The translations under genes were made by a program, and so were the position numbers. The notes beneath the pieces were generated by a model, which was given only the letters and a program-made list of their open reading frames with translations, was not told where the DNA came from and made no database searches. A stretch of DNA of 64,000 nucleotides from Neosynechococcus sphagnicola sy1 (GTDB lineage: Bacteria; Cyanobacteriota; Cyanobacteriia; Neosynechococcales; Neosynechococcaceae), in contig NZ_JJML01000019.1 in the NCBI RefSeq assembly GCF_000775285.1, positions 54,201-118,200 on the forward strand, given 5' to 3'. This document shows positions 8,494 to 19,542 of this stretch, in pieces; positions within the stretch are counted from its first letter, which is position 1, and every line of letters begins with the position of its first letter.

Positions 8494-10433
8494 TCACTGG
8501 AGTGTGAGGCGGCAAAGCAGGCCCGGTAACGCCCTAAAGCAGTCAGGGGAAAGTGTTGCTGATAGAGGTGGTATTTCAGATAAAAGTGACCAGGAAAGCC
8601 TGTGCCGGTGAAGTCCGACTCATCCCAGGTACCATCCGTGCGTTGGCTATTGAGCAGGTAATTGATCCCGCGATCGAGGGCATCACGGTTATACTCTTTC
8701 GTAGCATCCCCCGCTGCCAATAACCCGATGAGTGCCCAAGCTGTCTGAGAGGCCGTACTGCATCCCTGCCCCTTCAAACCAGGGTCATCGTAGCTGCGGC
8801 AGGTTTCACCCCAGCCTCCATCGGGATTCTGACAGCTCGCCAACCAGGCGGCTCCCCGCTGAATTTGGCGGTGATGAGATTGAGGGGCAATCAGGGCCAG
8901 TGCCGCCAACACCCCACTGGTACCGTAGATATAGTTGACCCCCCAGCGGCCAAACCAGCACCCCTCGGATTCCTGCTCTTGGGTGAGATAGTTGAGGGCA
9001 CGGTCGAGGTTGTAGGGAGTGAGCGCCAACTCCAAGTCTGGAACTGTCAATCGACCTACCATTTCTAAAACACGGGCGGTGACATCGGCGGTGTTGGGGT
9101 CAATCATGGCCTTGAGATCCCCGTAGGGCAGGAGATTCAGCCAGTCAGCATTATTGTCTAAGTCAAAGGCAGCCCAGCCCCCATCCCGACATTGCATGGA
9201 GGCGACCCAATTGACTGCTCGGGCGATCGCCTGTTGTTGCAGCTGCTCATTGGGCAGTTGCACGGCACTCAACGCCATCACCACCACAGCGGTATCATCC
9301 ACATCGGGATAAAAGCGGTTCTCAAACTCAAAAGCCCAGGCACCCGGTTGGCCGTGGAGATTCTTGATCTGCCAATCGCCATAGTCGAGAATTTGCTTTT
9401 CGATCAGCCAGTTGCCACCCTTGACCAAGGCGGGGTGATCTACCGCCATCCCCGAATCTACCAAGGCGCGCATCACTAGGGCCGTGTCCCACACCGGGGA
9501 GATACAGGGCTGGACACGGTAGGTTTCGGTGGTTTCAATGGCAAAGTTGTCTACTGCTCGCAGCCCCCGCTCTACAATCGGGTCCGCAGAGTCATAGTCG
9601 AGGCAGCGCAGAGCTAGGAGTGAGTTGAGCATCGCTGGGATAATGCCCCCCCAATCCCCCGTTGCTTCCTGGCGCTCCAAAACCCATTTCTCAGCGGCTT
9701 TTAAGCCCTGTTCTCGGAAGGGCACCAAGTTGAGTTTTTCCCCAAGTTTGAACAGGTCATCCAGCGTCACAAAAATATCCGTCCAGGTTTGGCTGCGGGA
9801 AATCTCAAACCGTCGCTCCCTGGGAGGCTCCAGGTAGAGCTCCTCTAGGGTAACGGCTGGATCAACGGTATAGATCGGCTTTTTGTCAAAGACAATCAAG
9901 AGGGGAACCGTACTCCCCCGCGCCCAACTGGACATTTCGTAAATTGTAAAAATCGGTTGGTTGGGGAGCAACATCACCCAGGGGGGAATGGAGGGAATCC
10001 CCTCCCAGCCATAGCAGCCAATCAGTGCCAGGTGCATTTTGGTGAAAATGCGAGTTTTGCGAATGCCGCCCCGTGCCAACACAAATTCCTTGGCCCGCAG
10101 CAAAGCTGGGTCTGTCGCCGAGACCCCCAGCAACCGCATCGCCATGTAGGCTTCGACGGTCGTACTCAGCTCTCCCCCATCGCCGTAAAACAATTCCCAG
10201 CCACCGTGATTTCGTTGTTGCGATCGCAGATAGGCTTCCACCTTATGCAAGGGGCGGTTTTTATCGGTACCCCAAATCTTATGCACTAAGACGGCTTCGG
10301 CAGTAATGGTGACATTCGACTCCAGTTCAGCCCACCAGTATCCAGCGTCGTTCTGAGTGGCCAGCAGATAGTTCTGACTCAGGGCGATCGCCGTGTCTAA
10401 TCCGGTAATCGTCACTGGTTCCTGCATTTGCAT
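8481..10433 (-). CDS. shc: Squalene-hopene cyclase
   Basis: Converts squalene to hopene/hopanol, the first committed step of hopanoid lipids, at the membrane surface. The 650-residue length is typical. The catalytic acid motif DVDDTA (after FEFENRFYP) is intact, and QW repeats recur through both alpha-barrel domains, for example NHGGWELFYGDG, CRDGGWAAFD, SEGCWFGRWG and NPDGGWGE. The N-terminus starts at ATG 10433 with the usual ALSQNYLLATQNDAGYWWAE. Monocistronic on this strand and convergent with cobK. Confidence 0.97.
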   Translation of the reverse strand: MQMQEPVTITGLDTAIALSQNYLLATQNDAGYWWAELESNVTITAEAVLVHKIWGTDKNRPLHKVEAYLRSQQRNHGGWELFYGDGGELSTTVEAYMAMRLLGVSATDPALLRAKEFVLARGGIRKTRIFTKMHLALIGCYGWEGIPSIPPWVMLLPNQPIFTIYEMSSWARGSTVPLLIVFDKKPIYTVDPAVTLEELYLEPPRERRFEISRSQTWTDIFVTLDDLFKLGEKLNLVPFREQGLKAAEKWVLERQEATGDWGGIIPAMLNSLLALRCLDYDSADPIVERGLRAVDNFAIETTETYRVQPCISPVWDTALVMRALVDSGMAVDHPALVKGGNWLIEKQILDYGDWQIKNLHGQPGAWAFEFENRFYPDVDDTAVVVMALSAVQLPNEQLQQQAIARAVNWVASMQCRDGGWAAFDLDNNADWLNLLPYGDLKAMIDPNTADVTARVLEMVGRLTVPDLELALTPYNLDRALNYLTQEQESEGCWFGRWGVNYIYGTSGVLAALALIAPQSHHRQIQRGAAWLASCQNPDGGWGETCRSYDDPGLKGQGCSTASQTAWALIGLLAAGDATKEYNRDALDRGINYLLNSQRTDGTWDESDFTGTGFPGHFYLKYHLYQQHFPLTALGRYRACFAASHSSDYRQ

Positions 10434-10637
10434 AGCGAATCTGAGGAGAATGAACCTGAATTTTGCTCACTGTAACATTCAGGCCATCATCGAGTGACTC
10501 CAGAGTGTTCCACAAAATCAGCTGGAACAGTCCCCTGGCAACCGCTACTCCTGCCTCTCCAGATTCTCTCCCTGGGATCAGGGCATCCAGCCTACAATGG
10601 GTTTAGTAATCCCCCTTCGTTGGTTTCGACCCCGTCT

Positions 10638-10886
10638 ATGCCTCCCCGTTGGCCGCGCCAGCCTGACCGTAACGACCCAGCCTATCGTCGCCTGGATGAC
10701 CGCATGAACTTTGCCATGCATGTGGCAATCTTTGCAGCCAGTAATTCGGGGCTGTGGTTTTTTCAGAATTTACAGGCTCAGGAATGGCCTTGGGCAACTT
10801 GGGTCACCTTGGGTTGGGGAATCGGGCTCTTGGGTCATGGCCTTTTCATTTTCGCCATCGCCCGTTATACCAAATCAAGCTCCTAA
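10638..10886 (+). CDS. Small 2TM-domain membrane protein
   Basis: An 82-residue protein with a Pro/Arg-rich start (MPPRWPRQPDRNDPAYRR), the conserved LDDRMNFAMHVAIFAASNSG segment and two hydrophobic helices (about 27-46 and 56-76). It resembles the 2TM domain seen in short bacterial proteins and near some histidine kinases; no function is known. I chose the ATG at 10638 because upstream in-frame sequence looks non-coding. It diverges from shc and lies 82 bp before the DUF3181 gene on the same strand. Confidence 0.7.
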   Translation: MPPRWPRQPDRNDPAYRRLDDRMNFAMHVAIFAASNSGLWFFQNLQAQEWPWATWVTLGWGIGLLGHGLFIFAIARYTKSSS

Positions 10887-10968
10887 ACCTCAGGGAGGCA
10901 GGGTTTCAGTTCGACCTTAAATATCCACAGCCAATATCCACAGCATTAATCTTTGGGAGGTTTGGGTG

Positions 10969-11274
10969 ATGGCTCGATCTAGCAGTGAAATCATTGAAGC
11001 TCTGGCAGCTGAGATTGGTGAACAGGTTTACATGGACATTGCCAAGTGGCATCTGTACCTGTCGAATGCTCACTTACATACGGTATTGGCAGAGCGCTTT
11101 TATCCCTTAATGACACAGCGATCGCTCACCGAAGCAGCAGTGCTGAAAATTCTTGAAGAGCTATCGGTGAAACTGGGGGGAGGGCGGCGGGAAGTACCGT
11201 TGATTGACCTGTTGCCAATGCCCTGTCAGCTAGCCTTGCTGGATCTTTTGGAACGGTTTCAGCAGGATCTTTAA
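10969..11274 (+). CDS. DUF3181-family cyanobacterial protein
   Basis: A soluble 101-residue protein that I recognise as DUF3181, with the conserved AAEIGEQVYMDIAKWHLYLS and HLHTVLAERFYPL segments. The family is small, mostly cyanobacterial and has no assigned function. The ATG at 10969 is preceded by a good ribosome-binding site, gggagg, 8 nt upstream; an in-frame GTG 3 bases earlier is less likely. It converges on the phosphoketolase gene across a 161-bp spacer in which I see no clear terminator. Confidence 0.85.
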   Translation: MARSSSEIIEALAAEIGEQVYMDIAKWHLYLSNAHLHTVLAERFYPLMTQRSLTEAAVLKILEELSVKLGGGRREVPLIDLLPMPCQLALLDLLERFQQDL

Positions 11275-11435
11275 ACAATCGAATTTAACGAAATCCTGAG
11301 ATTCATGCCATTGATTCTGCCCCAGGTAATTGCTGTTAAGGTTTTCCGATTTCTATCAGTAAATCGATTGTATACAGCATATTTCAGGTTTATGAGCCTC
11401 AGTAACAGCAGTTAGCGAACCAGTTACTAGCTGAA

Positions 11436-13846
11436 TTAGTAGGGCCATTTCCAACTCACTACATCGGGGCGATCGACCCCCTGTTCGTAAGCATAATTTC
11501 GGCAAGAAATTTGCTCGTTTTTGAGCATCTCCTTCACATGAGCGCCAGCTACACGTAATTTTGGAATCCGGTCAATAACATCGATCGCAATACTGAAGCG
11601 ATCAATCTGGTTGCACATTGCCAGGTCTAAAGGGGTATTGATGTTACCCTTTTCCTTATAGCCTCGCACATGCAGATTTTTGTGATTTGTCCGCCGATAG
11701 GTGAGACGGTGGATCAACCAGGGATAACCATGGAAGTTGAAAATGATAGGCTTATCAATTGTGAAGAGACTATCAAAGTCGCGATCACTCAAACCATGGG
11801 GATGTTCAGTTTCTGGCAGCAGCTTGAAAAGGTCAATTACGTTGATAAAACGGATCTTCAAGTCTGGAAAATTCTCTCTTAGCATACAGGACGCCGCTAG
11901 AGACTCCTGGGTGGGAATATCACCCGCTGTCACTAGCACTACATCAGGCTCTTCTCCATTGTCGGTGCTTGCCCAATGCCAAATATCAAGACCCTTTGTG
12001 CAGTTGCTGATCGCCGCATCCATATCGTGAAACTGCAAGTGCAATTGCTTGTCACATACAATCACATTGATGTAGTTCTTACTGCGTAAACAATGATCTG
12101 CTACGGACAGCAATGTATTCACATCGGGTGGCAAGTAAATGCGAACCACATCTGGACTCTTATTCAATACCACATCTAGAAAGCCTGGATCCTGGTGGGT
12201 AAAGCCATTGTGATCTTGCCGCCAGACGGTGGAGGTAATCAGCAGGTTGAGGGATGAAATCTCTTGCCGCCAGTGAATGTGATTGCAAATCTCCAACCAC
12301 TTAGCATGTTGGTTAAACATGGAGTCAATCACATGGGCAAAGGACTCATAGGTGGAGAAGAATCCGTGTCGCCCGGTGAGCAAATAGCCTTCCAGCCAGC
12401 CTTCCAGGGTATGCTCACTCAGCATCTCCATCACGCGACCATCGGGCGATAGCTCACCCCCGTCAGCATCTTCTGCTAAGTAGTCCGCAATCCAAAACTT
12501 CTTACTGACTTCGTAGATCGCACCCAATTTATTAGAAGTATTTTCATCGGGGCCAAACACCCGAAAGTTTGTCATGTTGTTTTTCATGACATCTCTGAGG
12601 AACACGCCCAAGGGTTTCGTGTTTTCGACCTCAATCGTGGCTGGCTTTTCTACCTTGAGCCCATACTTCCGAAAATCGGGCATCTTCAGGTCGTGCCTTA
12701 ATAAGCCACCGTTTCCATAGGGAGAGGAACCAAGCCTTTTGTCACCCCTGGGGGCAATATCCTTAATTTCTGACAGTAGCGTCCCATTTTCGTCAAATAG
12801 TTGATCTGGCTGATAGCTGCGCATCCATGCTTCTAGTTGACGCAGATGCTCTGGATTGTTGTGCATCCCCCCCCATGGGTACTTGGTGAGCCCGCCAGAA
12901 CCCTTCAACTTTGTGTCCATCCACCTCGACGGGGCCCGTCCATCCTTTGGGAGATCGCAGTACGATCATGGGCCAGATGGGACGAGTTGCCACCCCGCTG
13001 GAACGGGCTTCCTGTTGAATGCTATGAATCCGAGCGATGCAGTGATCTAAGGTAGCTGCCATTGCCTGATGCATTGATTCCGGCTCGGAACCTTCTACAA
13101 AGTAAGGTTCGTATCCGTAGCCTTCAAACAGTGCCTTCAATTCTCGGGGACTAATCCGAGAGAGAATCGTGGGGTTGTTGATCTTATATCCATTCAGGTG
13201 CAGCACCGGCAATACTGCACCATCCCGAATTGGGTTGATGAATTTGTTGGAGTGCCAGGAGGTTGCCAATGGCCCTGTTTCGGCTTCGCCATCTCCCGGC
13301 ATGGACACCACAATGAGGTTGGGATTATCAAATGCCGCACCAAAGGCGTGGGAAAGACTATAGCCCAACTCACCCCCCGTCATGAATAGAACCGGGGGTC
13401 TCAGGGGTGCAGTGACTGCCGATGCCACCAGGAAAGGAGAACTGCTTGAAAAAATGTTCCATCCCTGCTGCATCTTCGCTGCATTCAGCGTAGAAGTGGG
13501 AATAGGAGCCTTCTAGATAACAGGGACCGAGATATCCAGGCGCACCATGACCAGCCCCGACCAAAAAAAGTAAATCTTGGTCAAATTTCTTAATTACCCG
13601 GTTGAGATGGGTGTAAAGGAAGCTAATTCCGGGACTGGAACCCCAATGTCCTAGCAAGCGATTCTTAATCTGTTCGGGCTTTAATGGCTCTCTAAGTAAT
13701 GGATTACTCCGGAGATAAATCATGCCAACGGCTAAATAGTTAGCAGCTGACCAATAGGAATGGAGCTTACGGATCTCTTCTTGGCTGAGGGGGCTTCCCT
13801 CAATTGTGGAACGAGCGGTTCCAAAGGCGCTAATTGATGTGTTCAT
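11436..13846 (-). CDS. xfp: Phosphoketolase (two apparent frameshifts)
   Basis: Thiamine-diphosphate enzyme cleaving xylulose-5-phosphate and/or fructose-6-phosphate with phosphate to acetyl-phosphate plus a triose or tetrose phosphate. Three overlapping reading frames join to one protein of about 802 residues, the normal family length, from [13 protein letters not shown] to the end. The N-terminus has [18 protein letters not shown] and [20 protein letters not shown]; the cofactor motif [19 protein letters not shown] is intact. The breaks are at C6 on the plus strand (13373-13378) and C8 (12867-12874); one base fewer in each restores [11 protein letters not shown] and [13 protein letters not shown]. 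Sequencing error is more likely than decay, since everything else is conserved. No ack or pta gene adjoins it. Confidence 0.9.
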
Positions 13847-13911
13847 GGTTGGGTTTGGAGTAGCAGCGTTGAATTTTGATGGTAAAACTTTACGATTTGG
13901 ACTTTAGAGGG

Positions 13912-13961
13912 CTTTAAAAGCCCTGTTTATTTAGAACTTTAAAAGCCCTGTTTATTTAGAA
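13912..13961. repeat. Two tandem 25-bp repeats upstream of phosphoketolase
   Basis: The unit beginning ctttaaaagccctg occurs twice head to tail (13912-13936, 13937-13961), identical by eye. It lies 66-115 bp upstream of the phosphoketolase ATG, so it falls in the leader or promoter and could be a duplicated regulator site. Confidence 0.85.
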
Positions 13962-14376
13962 CAGATACATTAACCAGCTTGATTGGCACCTAACGTGAAA
14001 CATATAATCTACAAAAGCGACCCAGTTTATTAGCTTCAAGCTTACGTTTAACACTTCTATGTTTAGAATTTCAATCATCATAATCAGTTTTTCACCAAGG
14101 AAATGTTCCTAATGTTTGTCGGAAACATTTCCTTTTCTCAATCACTAGTCAAGCTTCTACTTGAAGTCCAGATATTGACAGGGACAATTCGGGATTCTCT
14201 CGTTCAGCGACTTAACTGTAAAATATCCGATAACCCTTGAAAGGGAGATGACTTTCTGGAGCTTTCAAGATATTCAATACTCAATTGATTGAGCAAGGGT
14301 AATACAGTATTCTCCTTCGTAAATCGCATTACAATCAAAGCAAGATTCCGAAAAATAGAGATGGATTTAGATTCAT

Positions 14377-14404
14377 ATTGTACCGCAATTATTGTACCGC
14401 AATT
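14377..14404. repeat. Two tandem 14-bp repeats
   Basis: attgtaccgcaatt occurs twice in direct tandem. Its own ends (attg/caatt) are near-palindromic. Function unknown. Confidence 0.8.
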
Positions 14405-14979
14405 ATGGGTAAATAACTAGATAGTTGACTTGGTAAACCCAGGAGCATAAAGAGGTTAATAGATGTTTAAGGAAATATTATTGAAATGGATGCTTGTATA
14501 GAATAAATATTAAATTTTGCTTATTTTAAATTAATGAAATAAGATTTTTTCTGACAGGCCTGCAGCTGAGATTAAATAATCTGAATTCTAAATTCCTTTG
14601 ACCTCAGCCTACTCTTCTCTAAATACAGGTTTGTTTCTGTGATTGTTGTTTTCAATATCTTCTGTAAAACCTTGAAGCGGTTGATGTTTTTAAATGATTT
14701 AATCTGGAGCGGATAAATTCCCCGGCTCATCTGGGTTTGAGATGATGAGAAAGACTAATGACTTTCTCCATAAGGCTTTCAGGCTTTATTCATGAATTAA
14801 CTTGTATGGAGTGACACATTTTTTCATCAAGATCCCAGAAGAGCCAATACCCTGCTGCTTGCGGCGTTTACACAAAGCGGGGCATTACGGAATTTTAGGG
14901 CTCCGCAAGTTTTACTTATGATTTTATAAGTTTTTCATCAATTATGTGATTTTGCCAGGAGCATGAGGTTTATCTATAT

Positions 14980-15025
14980 GAAAGACAAACAAAGGCGATC
15001 GCAGAGTTATTCTCCCCGATCGCCT
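14980..15025 (-). terminator. Terminator after geranylgeranyl reductase
   Basis: On the minus strand the stem aggcgatcg/cgatcgcct (15017-15025 with 14993-15001, 15-nt loop) is followed by tttgtttgtctttc. It lies 30 bp past the stop codon. The stem is built from HIP1-like sequence. Confidence 0.7.
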
Positions 15026-15055
15026 AATTTTGGATCTTAGTTTCGTATCCTGACT

Positions 15056-16280
15056 CTAGGGAGCCAGGGCATTGCCTCTCAGCAAGCTTCCGATCGTCTT
15101 AGCGGTGATCTTCAACTGTACCAACGGGTTGGCAGGTACCACCGTCTTATACAGATAGCTGTCAAAGGTGAGTTTTTGCACATCCAAGTCTGCGCACATT
15201 TCCACGAAGGCTTCGCGGGTGGCATCGGAGCGATAGAAGACTGTTTGCAGCAGATCTAAAACTTTGTAAGTGATGCCGTAGGTTCGATCCCAGCGTTTCA
15301 GATAAACTTTGAGATCCGCCTCAGTCGGAATCCGGGTCCCCTGATTGGAGAACTCAACAATGGTCTCGGCACACATCCGCCCAGACTTGGCAGCAAAGTA
15401 AATCCCTTCACCCGAGGACTTGGTTACATAACCAGCAGCATCTCCCACCAGGGCTGCCCGACCAACGACCCGCCGGGGACGGGGATGTTCGGGAATGGGA
15501 TGAGCTTCGACTTTAATGATTTTGCCCCCCCGGCAGTTTTTCGGCGGCACGGGCTCGAATCCCCGCCTGAAGTTTTTTGATGTCGGCTTTGTTGACCTGC
15601 ATGGTGCCAGTTCCGACCGCCACATGGTCATACTTGGGAAATACCCAGGCGTAGAAATCTGTGGAGACATCATTGCCCACATACATTTCCGCCAGATCTT
15701 CATAGTAGGCCATTTTATCTTCGGGCAGTCGGATACGCTCTTGGAAGGCGATCGCGTAGTTATAGTCCCCAGCATCCATCGCTTTGGCAACGCGGGAGTT
15801 TGCCCCATCGGCTCCAATCACCAGATCCACTTTCAGGGTCTTGGCGGTTCCCTCCAAGCTGCCATCGGAGTGATCCGCATAGTGAATCGTAGAAGCGTCA
15901 GTGCTGTTTGTGGAAAGCTCTAGGGTATGAACCGTGCCATTGATCAGATGAGCCCCACACTCCACAGCGCGATCGCGGAGGAAGCCATCTAAAACTTCCC
16001 GACGGCACATGCCAATATACTCATCCGCTTTCAGGGTATTACCAATGTTGACCTCAACATTCGAGGGCGAGATCATCTTCATCTTCCGCACTCGTCGATC
16101 AATGATGTGAGGCGGCAGATTAAACTCACTTACCATACACAGCGGAATGGCACCGCCACAGGGTTTGACGTTATCTAATTTGCGTTCTATCAGGTAGGTT
16201 TCAATCCCAGCTTTCGCCAGCGTCTCAGCAGCGGAGGAGCCTGCTGGACCCGATCCAACAACAGCAACCCGTAGTACCAA
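15056..16280 (-). CDS. chlP: Geranylgeranyl reductase (one apparent frameshift)
   Basis: Flavin enzyme that reduces geranylgeranyl groups to phytyl, supplying phytol for chlorophyll a and tocopherol. Two overlapping frames join into about 407 residues, the normal length. The FAD-binding start VAVVGSGPAGSSAAETLAKA, the substrate-side KPCGGAIPLCMV motif, and the C-terminal ALVGDAAGYVTKSSGEGIYF motif are all conserved. The break is in a C7 run on the plus strand (15525-15531): with six bases the frame reads EKLPGGKIIKVEAHPIPEHP. As this gene is needed for normal photosynthetic growth, I take the break as a sequence error. Starts at ATG 16280. Confidence 0.94.
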
Positions 16281-16427
16281 AGGTTTTCTCCCAATCTGTT
16301 TATGGCTACAGAGTGGATGGTATCACGGTTGAATTGGTTGCTGAGTCAGGATTCCAGGGATATGAATGAATTGCAACAGACCTTAACACGTTGCAACCAA
16401 GAGCCCGGCACCCCACCTAGAGGCAAA

Positions 16428-16979
16428 CTAATGACTGGGCCGACGCTCAGTGGCTGCTGATTCTACCAGTGTCGCTGTGAAGGCGATCTTTTCAGGTAAA
16501 GCCCCTACCTGTAAACTACCGTTGATCATGCCCTTGTGAACCGTACCGATTAATTGCACTGCTGGGGATGGATGCGAAGCGCTCTGGCACAGATGCAACT
16601 GGGGCATAGATCCAGTGAGGGAGATCTGTTGCTGCTGCAATTTACCTAACATCGATAACGTGGGTTCCAAAACTGCTGTTGGCTGCGAGTGCGACAGCCC
16701 TGAAGATGGAACTGCGTCCTTGTCGGTGTTTTTCACCAAAAATAGTCCCCCATTGAGGTAAATACCAGACTGATGAAGAATTAACTCGAGGGTGGGAGGG
16801 GGCGTTCCTTGCAGGCACGGTAAGGAGCTTTGAATCTCAACTTCATACTTACCATTGATTGGGGGCGGAGCCTGAAGGTGAGTGCTACCGTAAGCGGTGA
16901 CCCAGCTAAACAAGAGAATGACGAAGGTAGTGGCACCCCCATAAAATGCCATGGATTTTAAACGCAGGTTACGGCTCAT
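16428..16979 (-). CDS. Hypothetical exported or anchored protein
   Basis: A 183-residue protein I do not recognise. A hydrophobic helix at about 10-29 (FYGGATTFVILLFSWVTAYG) looks like a signal peptide or membrane anchor. The rest is a likely extracytoplasmic beta-rich domain with two Cys (SSLPCLQG, LHLCQSA) that could pair. It starts 24 bp after the antiporter gene on the same strand and is probably co-transcribed, so it may be an accessory of that transporter; this is context only. Confidence 0.65.
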   Translation of the reverse strand: MSRNLRLKSMAFYGGATTFVILLFSWVTAYGSTHLQAPPPINGKYEVEIQSSLPCLQGTPPPTLELILHQSGIYLNGGLFLVKNTDKDAVPSSGLSHSQPTAVLEPTLSMLGKLQQQQISLTGSMPQLHLCQSASHPSPAVQLIGTVHKGMINGSLQVGALPEKIAFTATLVESAATERRPSH

Positions 16980-17003
16980 GATACGTTTCCTGGTGGGTTA
17001 CTA

Positions 17004-19158
17004 TCAAGGGGGGGATGGGGCTTCAGCGATCGCTAACATGGAGGCCAGGTGAGAGGTCACGTGACTGTAACGCCGGGTAATCAGCAGAGAAGATTTGCAG
17101 GCGATCGCCAGTTCATCGGCATATCTGCCCAGGGTTTGGCGTTCCAATCCCCATTCACGACTCGCTCCCGCGATTGTTAAATCAAAATTAGCAGAAGCTT
17201 CCACCACTGATTGCAAGGGATCGGGTGCCTCTATGGCTGGGAATTCAATCCGTTCCCGGGCGACGGTGGGGAGCTTCTCCATCAGCGATCGAAATTCATA
17301 GCTCAAGTCATGGGGGGGCTGATCACTGGAATGAAGCCGCAAAATGGTGAGACGACATTGCTCACTATTGAGCACCAACCTTAAGGCCAGTTCTAACCCC
17401 AGATCACTGTGGATATTAGGTGCATAGGGTAATAGGACCGAGGTTAAGGCATCGCGACCCCGATCAATAAACACGGCTACATCCACAGGAGCACTGTTGA
17501 GGATCTTGCCAACGCGCCCTCCCAGTCTGTTACTACTAAACGCAGGCCGATGCCAGCCAACGAGGATGAGATTCGCCTGATCGAGCTCGGCAATGGTGGC
17601 AGTTTCCCTGGCAACATCAAGGGACGGGTGAATGATGGGGTGGACAAGCGGACGAATTTCCGGTGGTTCTAGAGTCTGAATTAATTCTGTAATCCGATCC
17701 CGACGTTGTCGAATCTCGCGATCGACTTCGGCAGGCAAACTGCCAAAGGCATAGTCTTCTTCCACTTCAATTAAGCTCAGCGGATGCACCACTGCCGGTT
17801 GGAGGCGTGTGCCCGCAATTCGCCCCGCCAATTGTACCAACCCTTTTTGGGTACTCGGATTCGCGACGGGCACTAAGACGCGATAGGTAGGTTTAACTGG
17901 TTCATCAGCGTCTGCCGTGGCAATCAAGTCCAAGCGAATTAATTTTTTGGGGAAGGTCCACTCCAGCAGCGGCGAGGTCATAAAGGTGGTCACCAAGGCC
18001 ATAATCACCAGCATGGTGAACAACAGCGGTGAAATCACATTCAGGCTGAGGCCAATATTGAGCACAATCAGTTCCGTTAGCCCTCGGGTATTCATCAGCC
18101 AACCTAGAGCAGAAGCTTCCCGCTTCTCAATGCCACTGACTCGGGCTGCAAAATAGGTTCCAATATATTTTCCAGAGATTGCGACTAACAAGACCAGCCC
18201 ACAGAGTAACCAGAGTTCTGGGCGATTCAAAAGACCAATTTCCGTGCGCAGCCCACTATAGGCAAAAAATACGGGCAGCAGAAATATCAGGACAAAATCC
18301 TCCGGTTTTTTCTGCCAACTCACGGGTGAGGGCAGCATGTTTGGGCATGACTGCCCCCAGTAAAAATGCACCAAAGATCAGATGGATGCCAATGAGTTCT
18401 GTCACCAAGGCAGAGGTAACCACCCCCATGTAAATTCCGGCTACCACCAGCTGGGTGAGGCGTCCGGTGCGATCGTAGTGCTTGGCAAGGCGGCGGAGAA
18501 ACCATCGCCCAACGGTGAGCATAGCAGCGATGTAGAGAAGTGACAGCACAATGGTGGGAATGGCAGCAGTCATACTATTTGTCTGGGCAACCGCGATCGC
18601 CACGGCCAGAATGCACCAAGCCGTTACATCATCGACCGCTGCACAGGTCAGAGCCAGTGTACCCAGGCGGGTTCCCTGTAAGTTGCTCTCCGTAATAATC
18701 CGGGCTAGAACGGGAAATGCTGTAATCGACATCGCAGCCCCTAGGAACAAGGCAAAGGCGGTGAAGGCAACATCCCCACTAGAAACCAGAGGATAGAGGA
18801 GCAAGGCCAGCAACGTTCCCAAGGCAAAGGGTGTCAAAATACTGACGTGGGAGGTGAGAATGGCAACCTGTAGCTGTCCCTTGAGGTACTTAGGGTCAAG
18901 TTCCATCCCAATCAGGAACATGAAAAAAATCAATCCGATCTGAGCGAGGACATTCAGCACAGGTACCGTTGTTGGGGGGAACAACGCTGCGGAAATGTCC
19001 GGTGCAATCCAACCCAGGAAGGATGGCCCCAGCAAAATTCCGGCTATGATCTCACCAATGACAAGGGGTTGCTTCAGCCAGCGACATCCCTGCCCCAACA
19101 GCCTTGACAAGGCGATCACAACTAGAATGTCAATCAGAACCAGAACAACTGTCTGCAT
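17004..19158 (-). CDS. CPA2-type cation/proton antiporter with USP-like tail (one apparent frameshift)
   Basis: A monovalent cation:proton antiporter of the CPA2 (NapA/Kef) superfamily. Two frames join to about 717 residues. The N-terminal half has about 12 hydrophobic helices, including LGQGCRWLKQPLVIGEIIAG, GMELDPKYLKG and the CAAVDDVTAWCILA helix, whose paired Asp residues are the usual ion-binding site. After about residue 420 comes a soluble region with two universal-stress-protein-like halves (YRVLVPVANPSTQKG, and later SVLLPYAPNIHSDLGLEL). The break is at a T6 run (18306-18311, an A-run on the coding strand); five bases give LAEKPEDFVLIFLLPVFF. Homologues act in Na+ or K+ homeostasis; the ion is not determinable here. 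Confidence 0.9.
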
Positions 19159-19287
19159 AGTTTTGAGGTCGCCCTAAAAATGCAAGAAGCCACCGCAATT
19201 GTGGCATGATCCTCTCGCTCACGACGCTTACCGAAAGGTTTCCTACCCCATCAAAGGCTAGGGGGGCGGTAGAACGGATTTGAAGAT

Positions 19288-19321
19288 GCTGAGAGCGCCT
19301 TCCCAGGAAGGCGCTCTCAGC
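19288..19321 (-). terminator. Perfect 16-bp-arm hairpin
   Basis: gctgagagcgccttcc and its exact reverse complement are separated by 2 bp (ca), giving a very stable stem-loop. It lies 33 bp past the stop of the small minus-strand gene at 19354 and 129 bp upstream of the antiporter start. Followed on the minus strand by a moderately T-rich stretch, so a terminator or RNA-stability element is likely. Confidence 0.6.
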
Positions 19322-19353
19322 CCATGGAGGCTGATGAATCGGGAACGCCCTAC

Positions 19354-19542
19354 TCACTCGCTGGTTTCGGTGGTTTCCGGGAACGTCTGCTTCAGCTCAT
19401 CTAGGAGGTCGTCGATCTCCTCAAGGGCCTGATTAACATCAATGCGCAAGATACCGAGACTCGGTTCTTCTAAAAGACGTACCAGGCATTCACGCTTTTC
19501 TCTGACCACAGCAACCCGTGTTTGCAGGGTTTGAGCTTCCAT
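19354..19542 (-). CDS. Small conserved-looking acidic helical protein
   Basis: A 62-residue protein that is probably fully alpha-helical, with charged and leucine heptad-like spacing (VREKRECLVRLLEE, NQALEEIDDLLDELKQTF). No domain is recognised. The start at 19542 is supported by a strong ribosome-binding site, aaggagg, 7 nt before the ATG; an upstream in-frame ATG would add 11 unlikely residues. It precedes the antiporter on the same strand, separated by the 19288-19321 hairpin. Confidence 0.7.
   Translation of the reverse strand: MEAQTLQTRVAVVREKRECLVRLLEEPSLGILRIDVNQALEEIDDLLDELKQTFPETTETSE

Larger units (their letters stand above)
13847..15055. other. 1.2-kb AT-rich gene-free spacer
   Basis: The longest gap in the window, upstream of phosphoketolase and downstream of geranylgeranyl reductase. 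It is clearly more AT-rich than the genes around it. It contains two short tandem duplications (13912-13961, 14377-14404) and a terminator (14980-15025). I found no convincing coding frame or recognisable RNA gene. A long leader or small RNA for phosphoketolase regulation is possible but not shown. Confidence 0.6.

Noticed and set aside
11436..13846. Phosphoketolase as a genuine pseudogene or as programmed frameshifting
   Set aside because: Both breaks are single-base homopolymer changes, like those in a dozen other genes including essential ones, and the rest of the protein is fully conserved.
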